From Taenia hydatigena (taxonomy: Eukaryota > Platyhelminthes > Cestoda > Cyclophyllidea > Taeniidae), in assembly GCA_036345935.2 (NCBI GenBank), contig JADWOT020000009.1, positions 15,061,556 through 15,125,555 of the forward strand: 64,000 nucleotides of DNA, in the 5' to 3' direction. Under the pieces are notes generated by a model. It was not told where the DNA came from, ran no database searches, and was given only the letters and a program-made list of their open reading frames with translations. Position 1 is the first letter of the stretch, and each line of letters opens with the position of its first letter. A program made the translations under genes and the position numbers. Shown here in pieces: positions 49,925 through 60,056 of the stretch.

Positions 49925-52900
49925 ATTGCTTTTGCCCCCAAGGTAAACGCACTGTATTTTAATGAGCATCGTCATAAAACGGCCAATGCACTCAGTAGGA
50001 CTCATAACCAGGGGGAAGATTAAGGGGAACCCGTGTAGTTAAGTGGGCAAGAACTTCAAAATTCATAGCCTAGAGGCAACTAACTTAATTAAGAAGGACA
50101 CTGCGGGTATGTCCTAGACAGCGTGTGGGACCAAAACGCGCTCCACGACCTAGTGGTGTTATTATTGTTTCATGACGAGATTATAACCAAAGTTAATATA
50201 CATTACGGTACTAGGTTAAGCGCTGAAAATCCAGTAAAATGGCGTTGATTGGTTTGATTCGCAAGCAAACATTTTGTTGAAAACTTGCCTTATAGAATTT
50301 CAAGTACCATTAACTCACTGGTTTTTTTGCCTCTTTAATCATTATCAAGTACTAATTGACGAAGTTAAGAATACCGATTAAATATAAATTTGAGACAACA
50401 AATGTGTGTGTGGGTCAATCAATCTAAAGAAGTTAAAATTACGTTGGATGGGTTATTTGATCCTCACATGTTTTGATGGAATTCCTACTTTTTTGATTCA
50501 ACAAGTGCATGTAGATGAAGCCATATTCCGCATCTGGAAAAAATGGATCTGGCAAACATCGTGCTGAAGAGTTACAAGTATTAAAGGCTATGTGTAATCC
50601 TCGATGATAGCTGTTTTGGCAGAGTAACCACTAAAATATTGAAGTCAACAGATTACTTAACAAGCAAATAAAAAACCTACTCACAAGTGCAAGTAGATAC
50701 TTTTTCCTATTAGTTATCAGATCGATTGGAGTAGAAAAGGAGAAATATGCCATTTGTGCGTGAGCTGCCAAAGCCGTACAACAAACTGAAACATTGAAAA
50801 GCCTAATCGAAACCGGGTTTCGACCAATGATACGAGATCTAATTCAATTAAAAAATAATTATTTTTATGCCGGTAAACAAATATGCGCATGAAAATGAAC
50901 TTCGGTGGAAGATTTAAATAACTTGGTTAATCTAGCAAATTAGCCAGAGTAACTACGCGTTTAAAATATAGAAGTAGATGCACAAAATGGACATTCCCAT
51001 AGTTTAAAATTTGTTTAACAATGATTGTCAAAAATGGCTTCAGTAATGTAATGATACTTTTCTAGAAAGTTACGAATGAAATTGAGAAACAAGTGAGTGT
51101 ACGAAAGATAAAGATGTAGCGCTGAATATCTCGATGCCATCGTCTACTCCTCAAATGAGAATATGAGGTTTGAATATCAACCGATGCAGGTTTAGGGCAT
51201 TTTTGTGTCTGTGAGATGATATTTTGGCGCTTTCTGGGTAGCTAAACAGTGTATTTAGGAGGCGTAGATGTAGAATTCCGAGACTTCCTTGAAGGCGGAA
51301 AAAACAATACTAGGACATAATATATATTCAACAAACGGAAGGAATAGGGCTGCTGTCACAGCCCGAAGTCCAGCCCACGCGGCTAGGGCAATTTCGCAAC
51401 CAACGTCACCGAAACCGAAACCGAGAGTCGAAACAGATTATGTTTTATGTTCGGCCCACTCATTTTGTGCTAGACAAAATTAACAAAGTATACGAGGGAC
51501 TGTGACCCCAGGAAGAGCAGATTATGGCTCAATCTTACACGAAAAATCGTGAAATATCTAAATCATTAGTCTGGTTAGCGTGGGAGAAAAAATTGGCATT
51601 TGTAGTGTCGAATCTAATTACGTCATCTCAAGGTTTTTGTTTCTGAGAAAAAGTTGGTGTCTTTTTAATTACGGCAAAAGAACCAAAGGCGATTGATATG
51701 AAGCGAAGCGGTGAAGTCGTATCCAGGGTACTGCAAAACTATCACCTTTTGTCTTGCGTGCTTGAGACGGGAGACGTTTAACACAAACTAATCCAGGCTT
51801 GTAGTCTGTCCAGCCGAGAACATAAAACAAATCACACTGTTTTCAATAATTAGGCAAAAGCTGGTAAATTGCAGTCCTTTTTTGGTCTGATTTAATGTCA
51901 AGTGTGCCAGCAACATACTAGCTGACTCATTATTACCTACCGAGAAAAGTTCATAAGGACAGAAAAAGTACTTAAAATCTGCTGTCATTCGTTTATAAGG
52001 ATAAAGAGGTTAAAGATGGATTGCTAAGTTGTTTGTCCTATCCGCATCGTCAGACCACTAGGTAGTAAGAATTGGCTACCAGTAGATATTATGTGCAGCT
52101 AGAACTATGGCAGCACAAAAGGTCTGGTGACACGGAGAACATGACTTTTAGTTCAATTTGAGGAAGTTGGTTTATTCTGACCACCCGCTAAAATTATCAT
52201 TATTTAAACAACTTAATAATACGTTCTAATTTGCACGCCTTATCACCTTATGATGGCAAGTGGCACCAGAAAGTAGGGTGAACACACTAGTATGAACAAA
52301 AGGTGGATAAATAACCCATGTTATAAGGCGTCAGCATTTTCGTCCATACAATACGAGATAAAATGCAATAAAAACACATTGCGCTGGTATAAATTTGATT
52401 TGCAAAGACCAATCCCCCAATAGAAGACACCAATGTTATCCAAAATGCTGCAATGTTTTAGCACTGTTTAAACACAAATGACCTTTCAACTCAACAAATG
52501 TGGCGAACCTAATCCGTAGAATAAATTAATTAAACGAAAAGAGGAATATTTTTTTAACTATTTGGTGCGTTTTTGGAAATTAAAGGAACTTTTCAAAAAA
52601 CATTTATTAAAAATAGCTATAACGATGATAGAAAATTTAAGAAAACTAATTTCTGATCAAGCTAAAATGAGCTTAAAGAAATTCGCTTAATACAAAATTA
52701 TTCTTACTGCTAATCCTATGGATGCTACTGCTTTGCCTTCAGTTCCATTTTAAAATCGTAATTTACTTATTTTTGTATGTGGGGCATTTTACCACTCCAC
52801 GGAAAGGCGAGAGCTATGTGCCTAACTACATGTCATCTAACTACATTATATTTGCTTGACACAATTATTTAAATTTTTAACTGTTCGCAAGGAGACTTAT

Positions 52901-53026
52901 TATAATTATTCGCAATAAATGAACTCACAACCTTTTTCATGCAAATTAGTTCCCAAATGACCTTACATTTACCTCAAAATGGAGAGGGAGGAAAGTCTAC
53001 TCTCCCCGAAGGCAAATACCGAGTAG
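49925..53026. other. Spacer between the two divergent Kunitz genes
   Basis: 3.1 kb of AT-rich DNA with no recognisable gene; the only identified element is the family A repeat at 51273-51425. Each Kunitz gene has its own TATA box, so this is not a single shared core promoter. Confidence 0.55.
51273..51425 (+). repeat. Dispersed repeat, family A
   Basis: Begins TTCCGAGACTTCCTTGAAGG, continues ACTAGGACATAATATATATTC and GTCCAGCCCACGCGGCTAG, and ends ACCGAAACCGAAACCG. This is one of the better preserved copies. Confidence 0.65.
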
Positions 53027-53034
53027 TATAAAAA
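53027..53034 (+). promoter_or_regulatory. TATA box of Kunitz gene 2
   Basis: TATAAAAA in the context AGTAGTATAAAAAGGAG, 45 nt before the start codon. The spacing is nearly the same as in the divergent sister gene. Confidence 0.7.
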
Positions 53035-53071
53035 GGAGAGGAATGGAGTATTATCATCTCCTACCAACGGT

Positions 53072-56000
53072 ATGGTGCAACCTATCTTTCTCCTGCTCGT
53101 TGCATTCATCTCAACTCCAATCTTGGCTGGTAAGTTCACAAGAAATTGTTTTCCAAGTTCACTTTTTGACGCATATATGTGCAACAACGTTGATTTAAGA
53201 GTAAGATGCAATTCTTTATGATCTACGTAGCTGTTAATAGTGGTGAAAAAGTATGCGATTCAAGTTAGATATTTGCTTCAAATCCATATGGTATTCTGCG
53301 AGGTAGGCCACCACCACTCCTAGGTGAATTGCACCACCAGTTTTGCCATTGCTTTTTTAAAAGTACTATACAGATCGCACTTAACTGATCCATTGTTCAG
53401 CGCCTAAACTCATTTGAACGTATATGTGTACTCTAGATGCCTCCCAGACTGTCAAGAAGATTGTGTACTCTTCGGTATAGCTCACTGTAATGACCTACTG
53501 TAGGTTATGGAGGCCTATTTATGGCATGCCACAGTCCATCAGCGCTACATTCCTCTCATTTAGTGTATCATTCTATCCTAACTCCTTTAAGAATTGAGTC
53601 TAACTCGGTTTAACTGCTACTACAAAACTTGGCCTTTACTCAGATTTGGTGCAAGATAGGGTAGGAAATGAGAGTAATGTGTGGCAGGTGATAAAGGATC
53701 CCCTATCCTTAAGCATGTCGAATGGGGAGTTACGCATTGCTATTGATGTAAACATTGCCTCTTTACCCATTAATTAGACGACTCAGCGGAGATCGCCAAT
53801 GACGATACTACTGAATATAGTAAGTAAGACGTTCTTATTTTAGCAGAAGGAATACCCAGCGTTTTTTGCATCTTTGACTCTAAGAAGCATTGTAGAATGC
53901 AAATTACTTTACAAAACTTTCATTTACCTTCTGCAACACATTTTGTTACCCCTAGAATCTGTTGAAAAAAGGCCTGAAAAGCAAATCGCCAACTACATTG
54001 AATTAATCAAAGCAGGTAAGAATTGTAAAATAACTAGTGCAATCTGTTACTAAGGGTATCTTTTGGGCTGTATTATTAAAAGAAATAGCTTAAAAACTCA
54101 GCAATATACCGTATGCAGGAAGGTCAGTTTATCGTTAGTAAAGCAATTAGAACACACCCACAGTGCCCCAAAGCAAGTAAATGTCAGTGAATATTCGTAT
54201 ACTCAAAGCAGCAAAGAATGATTCTCTCCATTGGATTCCGCAATAGTTAAGCAGGGTTAATCTCTTACGCAAATATTTGTAACTGCGCAGCATTGCATAG
54301 ACAATAACGCTACTTTATCTCGTCTCTTAATAATAGCGAGGAAAGTCCCCGTATACTCTGCAAAAACGTACTGTAAGTGACATTCCCGATATTTGACAAA
54401 TAATGCATGTCAAAACTGAATACGCAAAACTTAAATGTGTATGTCATCAGGTTAATTTATGTATTTGGAAAAGTGAAACAAATCGACACTTGATGGCAAA
54501 ATGAAGAATAGGGTAATAAGAGCTTTACAAGTGCCAACACGCTTTATTTTCGTTTTTTTAAAGCCATATAAATGCAGCCCGTATCAAGAAAGAATCAAAT
54601 AATTACTATGATTATTGTTTAAGATCGAGAACCATTTACGTGGGAAAACATTGGTAAGGTGCATCGCATGTATTGTGTGTATTGTGTGCACTTTAGGTAA
54701 TGTATTTGAAATAATTAAAACATGAATGTCGACAAACTTAAAGGAAGGCTTATCCTGCATTTTAGCTAGCGATTATGAGGCGCTCCGAAATGGTGGTGAA
54801 CTGCGTCAATCAGGTGGGTGCCAGAAATTTGGCCTAACCAGACAAGGACGCACGGAGAAAAGCAGGGGTATAAGGAATGAAACTTCGGAGAATGTGCTAA
54901 AATCACCTATCATGCTCTAGTTTCCGCTGCCTCCTGTTTCAGCCAATTTACTGTCACATCGGGGCATATAAAAATGGGTTTTAATTTGACAAAAAAGTTT
55001 TGCATTTGTAGAAAGTGTTTTGAATGTAGGCGAGCAAGTGATTGACAAGTATTTCATTTAACAGGGGCATAATAATGTGTTGTGGCTTGATGCCTATTTA
55101 TTGTGAGGAGATTAGATTGTAAGATATGCTTTTTTTGCAAACATTAAAAGATTACCACCTCTAATTTTCAGCCTCTGAAGCAAATGGGAATGAAATACAG
55201 CGCTCAAGAGGTAGGACTTTTTACAAAGGAGTTGTTAAAAGTAGTATGGTTTCAGTCTATTAAAGGAGGTAGGCTAGGTCTATTGGTCCGTTTTGCAAAT
55301 GAATTTTTTGTCTTTCTAATTGATTATATGAATCTCTATTTGTTTGATGCAATGCGAGGAAATATTGGCATGTGTTTACCTTCTGTTAATTGTGTAAGGT
55401 CAGATTTGGAAGACAACGATTTTATTTGTTACGCCTCATAATTGTCATTTAGGTGTTCGTTAAATTGCTAAGCTTTCGCCTCGTTACTCATTCCCACCTT
55501 TTCTTAGGCTCTCGTTCGATAAGGCTCGACAACATTGGTCACGTCTATCATCTGGGTCACAAGCGTGAGTTTTGCGCTGGAGACGGGGTTTTCAATAATT
55601 AGGCCATGCCCCATTCGGTCACACGACCGGATATTACTAACACGTACTTAAGTAGGCAAATGTTGGCAACTTGTAGGAATTAGGAGTAGTTTGAAATACA
55701 AAGTCATATTAGAAACCATAGTCTTTCTCTTTGATAAATTTCTGCATGCTTTTAAGTGGAAAAGTGCTAAGAGCCATTTTTGCTTTGAAAAGGGATGATT
55801 GAAGTTGATTGGTATGCTAAAGCAAGGCTTGCTTTGGTCTTAAGTAAATTATCACAAACTTTTCTTCTCAAAATTTTACCTAGACCAGCACAAGGGTGCT
55901 CCATCAATCGGTAAGTTGCCCTTTCAATAATAAAATCCAATAATTTAAATGGCAAACCCTTTAACTGCGTGCTACTTAAATACCAAAATAAGTAGCTTGG

Positions 56001-56520
56001 AGAATACATTTCGCATTAACCGTATTTGTGCAATTTATTTGTAGTGTATTTGGATGAAGATGACGAGCGTAAGTTCACATTAAATTAAATATTATCTATT
56101 TATTTTAGCCTAGTCAACTTGTGCTTCATCTTTGAAAAGGTGAATTGTTTTGCAGCATAAGAGAGATGCAAATAGATTAATTATTTACTCAAATAAAGTC
56201 CATCTTATGATGTTTGTTAATTTCTTGCTAATTGATCAGGGTACGAGAACTTGTGTAAAGACTTGTAACGCAACTTCTTCACCTTGTCACTACCTTTCAA
56301 CTCCTTCTATTTTTTAGAAAGACAAATTCTCTTAAGATGCACTTACGGCTACCATCCGGGCTCGGGGACTGACAACTTTGAGATGTTTTACTACAGTGTC
56401 AAGGACAAAAATTGCTTCCCCTTTACTTACACCGGCACTGGTGGCAACTCGAATCGTTTCAGCACCTACGATGAGTGCATGCAAACGTGCGCTACGGATC
56501 CCTCCACTGAGTGGAAGTAG
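53072..56520 (+). CDS. Secreted micro-exon protein with terminal Kunitz domain (gene 2)
   Basis: The signal-peptide exon is 53072-53129 (MVQPIFLLLVAFISTPILA). Internal exons are 53778-53819 (42 nt), 53956-54015 (60), 54337-54372 (36), 54624-54653 (30), 54766-54813 (48), 55172-55210 (39), 55508-55564 (57), 55884-55910 (27) and 56045-56068 (24). The Kunitz exon is 56318-56520 (TAG). Every internal exon is a multiple of three, starts with two bases and ends with one, so all joins are phase 1; total 207 aa. The linker encoded by the small exons is hydrophilic, with acidic (YLDEDDE) and basic (RKVPVYSAKTY) pieces. The Kunitz domain aligns to BPTI without gaps, but Cys14 is Gly and Cys38 is Thr; P1 is Thr. 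Schistosome micro-exon genes share the signal peptide and symmetrical short exons. Function is unknown; secretion at a host-exposed surface is an inference. Individual micro-exons are predictions. Confidence 0.72.
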
Positions 56521-57135
56521 ACTGACCTCTAAAGACGTGAATCAAAACACATTGTTGCATAAAATTTTTTGGTGTTTGGGCCTAACCTATCACTTAATAA
56601 ATAACTGGTAAAAAGGGATGCATCTCTTGTCATGATATCAAATGGGTGGTGAGACAGACACTTTGTTTTGGAATTCAGCAAAGGTGAGCAAGCTAGGTTT
56701 ACAGAGATGAAAGAACAAATGTTGACGCCAATTATTACCAGTTATTCATCCCTGAGGGTGAGGGTATGGGGTGTAAAGGAAGCAGAAAACGAAATGGTAA
56801 TGACTTGACAGTTCGCCTAACCTCGTGTCGCGTAGCCAGCCATTCTACACACTTGCGCTAGCAGTCATTTATTTTATAGACTTTTAAAACATTCGCATCA
56901 ACAACGACACAGGAACTACAAAAAGTTAGGAAAAAGTGGCGTCAATCCAATCAACTGGCGGGTCTGCGCATTTGCAAACAATAGTTGAACATGACAAACA
57001 CAAGATACTGGCTAGTTTTTTGTGTTCGTGGTTGAGTTGGCGCAATGCTTTCAACTAAGCTTCAAATATAGAGATCACTGGGGTGCTGCACCACTTTACC
57101 TTCGCCATGTAGACTGGTCTTCGATTCATGCTGTA

Positions 57136-57280
57136 GCGTTCCGAGACTTCCAAGAAGGTATAACACTAGGGCAAAATATTTATTTAATAAACAGAGAAAG
57201 TGAAACTGCTACCATGATCCAAAGGCTAGCCCGCGCGGTTAGGACAATAAGGCCATGGAAGCGACCAAAACCGGCAGTCA
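57136..57280 (+). repeat. Dispersed repeat, family A
   Basis: Starts GCGTTCCGAGACTTCC, shares GGGCAAAATATTTATT and GGCTAGCCCGCGCGGTTAGG, and ends GACCAAAACCGGCAG. It is diverged in the centre from the copy at 51.3 kb. Confidence 0.65.
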
Positions 57281-57550
57281 GAACAAACAAGGTATCACAC
57301 ACTCCATTAGCTTCATGCTCTATACTCTGCCCAATTCTTCTACCTTGTCGCAAGGCGATACACTTGTGTATGCAAACTGCGAATTCCCTTTCTTAATATT
57401 TTGCATAAAAGGGCTAGAAGAAAGACACAAGGATGTACTTAAGGATCATAGGTGAATTTGAGGATTTCGAGAGTAAGTAAAGATCATAAAAGAGGAACTC
57501 AGCTTCCGTCAGCTATATTCATATCACCTGTAGTACTTTATCTGTTTGTG

Positions 57551-57713
57551 CTGCCGATTTCTGCCAAGGTCACAGTGGTGGCCGTACTGCCCTAGCTGCG
57601 TGGGCTGGCCTGTGGGCCATGCCAGCGGCCCATTTCCCTCTGTCCGGTGAATATATGTATTCTACCCAAGCATTCTGCCTTCTTTCGCCTTCAAGGGAGC
57701 CTCGGGACGCTAC
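57551..57713 (-). repeat. Dispersed repeat, family A
   Basis: Its complement runs from GTCCCGAGGCTCCCTTGAAGG through GGCCAGCCCACGCAGCTAGG to an ATCGGCAG end. It lies 270 bp from, and in opposite orientation to, the copy at 57.14 kb. Confidence 0.65.
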
Positions 57714-58192
57714 ATCACCAATAATAGATTCTAAAGAAAGCACAAAAAAATTGGAATTTACGCTACATAAAATATCCGACACCTTTAAATATTAGCATTG
57801 CTGAATTAATTATGTCTCCTGCATATATATTTGTGCTCGAAAATCAAATTACTATAAAGCTATCTTAAAAATACTCGAAAATTAAAAGCGAAATACTTTA
57901 TGTGCAAAAAGTCAAATTATTACTAGGAGAAGTAGGCGTACGGATGGATGGCATAGATTCACTCGTCGTGAGTAAAATTTCTAGCACATAAAATGTCGTC
58001 ACGTGCAAAAACAATTATGAATAAATGACTCCTATCAAAATTATGGATTAATAATTGCAAAGTTAGCGCATTTGAATGATTTGCAAGCTTGTACCGGTTT
58101 TACGATTGCGCTGCTTCGGCCAATCAATTTATAGTATTACCCTGTGAATAGGATCTGCTGTCCTGTTTTATAAGCATCATTTTTCGTTAGAA

Positions 58193-60056
58193 ATGTGGTC
58201 AAATAAACTGAAAGAAATGGAAAAGTCACCATTTTTTTCCATTCGAGAAGACGTTGATGCTACAGTAGTTCCTGAACCTCAAACATCTGCGCCGACTGAA
58301 ATTCCGTCTAAATCCACCGATATTTGTACGTTTGTGTGCTAGCTTATATTGTGTAGCTGTTAGGGAAATGGTTCGTTATGGACTTAATGTGTCGAGGTAT
58401 TGAATGCCATGCCTGACTTCTCTCTTAGTGCGTTCACCGATGTATTATTTGCTCATCCTTTCCTGGTCCTCCGACATCAATGCCAAGTAATTCTGTAGGA
58501 AGTATCGATCTCACTTCTAGGTTCGAAGTCGGAGCAAAAATATCCATTTTCTGCCCTTTTCCCTGCTTCCGATTATACACACTTATATTTTGCGTCAGGT
58601 TAGTTATATGCTGTATTATTTTATGCTCTCAGGGAGTATTATCCCTGTGGAAGGGACTAAGTGGTGCGATAACAGTGAAGGTTGTTGGAACGGTTTCAGA
58701 AAACGGATTCTCTGAGTTTCTATCACTTCCCAAGTTAGCCCTCGTTTTTGCGCTAATTCTGAGTTTAGAGAAATTACCATCTATAGCAGTGCTGCCAAAA
58801 TTTCGCTTCATCTTCTCCTTAAAGTGTAGGAATTCCGCATTTTGTGATAAAATCTAGGCTGTCCTGGATGGTCGTAACTCCATTTTACGCTGCAAGCATG
58901 GTGGAATTCGTTCAAGTAGGTTTGTATCCACTTTATTTTGACACTCACACTAATGAGACATTTATGTGTGGTTGCTTGTGTAGCGCCCTCGAGTCTTTTA
59001 TGAAAACACTATAGATAATATCAATTTGGAAAAAACATTTCCTGGCACTATACATGTGTATTAGCAGGGTGGTACCTGAGATCGTGGCGATTGCAGAACT
59101 CACGTAGGTATATGCGTTTTAAAACACTTGTCATTTCGCCACATAGTTGTCTTTCTGCTGAGCGTCTCCGATGCTTTTCTCCAATTGTGCGGAAGGACAA
59201 AGGTGGCACGCGAAATTGGACTTGCAAGATGAGTCGAACCTACTAGTGACAGTTCGTACTGTGGACCGGAGATGGTTTTCCGAATATCGAGCCCTCTGTT
59301 GGAGAAAATACGTTTTGGGCTGATTTCAATGTCTAAATGACGTTCTCTGAGAACATCAGCTTCTCAATCGCCCTTTCTACTTATCTTTGCTTGAAGACGA
59401 CAAGAGATTGTGCAGTACCATGTTCTCGGACTATGATGACATTTATTGTGGTCAGATACATGTGAGAAAGTTTAACTCGGTCGGTTGCAACTCGTCTTCG
59501 TGTAGAATTCGGAAATGTAGCTTGCCAGACGTCAATGTTGTTTCATCTTTCGTGTAGGCTCAGCCATCCACGACATAGATCTTTCTGTGGTGTGAAAAGA
59601 CATGCGGGTGAAGAAGCTGACTTTATTGCACAAGGTCTTAGGGACAATAAAAGTGGTGGCTCAATGTGTGGCTGTGAAAGGCCTTGAAAAACTTTACCTC
59701 TCGATAAAGAGGGTTCGATCTTCTATTCTTTTCTACTACAGTCAAATATAGCCTCAGAACCGACAACCTTGGTGTCTTGCCTCCTGGAGGGGCTACGACG
59801 TCTCCTTCCCAACATCTCGCCCACTGTTTCGCGAATGGGTTCCGTGGGAGGTAAGCTCAAGGCGGGCTTGCGGGCAATTCCCATTCGAACTTCACGTCTC
59901 CTGCCCGTATGGCGACTAATGTTACCTGTGGTAGCGCTTGGCGTGGGGCAGCATATCATTCACAGTTTTGTGAGCTTCGGAGTCAGTGCCTACTTAGGGC
60001 GCGATCAAGAGCCGGAACAGTTGGATATGGAGGTGGCTGAGTCGCGTAACATCATG
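58193..60056 (+). CDS. SLC25A46: SLC25A46-like mitochondrial outer-membrane protein, 5' part
   Basis: SLC25A46 is an atypical carrier-family protein of the outer mitochondrial membrane that links fusion machinery, lipid transfer and cristae organisation. Exons are 58193-58329, 58364-58396, 58429-58486, 58521-58598, 58633-58733, 58787-58825, 58858-58915 and 59742-60056. Introns are 34, 32, 34, 34, 53, 32 and then 826 nt. All phases agree, giving 273 aa so far (human 418). Diagnostic runs are AFTDVLFAHPFLVLRHQCQ, LWKGLSG with FSEFLSLP, LHLLLK, TPFYAASMVEFVQ, and LLPVWRLMLPVVALGVGQHI. The N-terminus before the first carrier repeat is shorter than in human. The remaining C-terminal carrier repeat (about 145 aa) was not found up to 64,000, so it lies beyond a long intron or outside the window. 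Confidence 0.88.

Larger units (their letters stand above)
56521..58192. other. Intergenic with two inverted family A repeats
   Basis: No gene recognised. AATAAA occurs at 56596-56601, 76 nt after the Kunitz stop, and may be its polyadenylation signal. The repeats at 57136-57280 and 57551-57713 face each other. The last 200 bp is the SLC25A46 5' flank. Confidence 0.55.

Noticed and set aside
54766..54792. Shorter 27 nt version of the 54766 micro-exon
   Set aside because: The GTGGTG donor is weaker than the GTGGGT donor at 54814, which also keeps phase and was preferred.
56240..56254. A 15 nt micro-exon (GGTACGAGAACTTGT) before the Kunitz exon
   Set aside because: It has AG/GT borders and the right phase, but its last base joined to the next exon makes TAA, so including it would remove the Kunitz domain.
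59723..59959. 78-codon minus-strand frame
   Set aside because: It is antisense to SLC25A46 exon 8.
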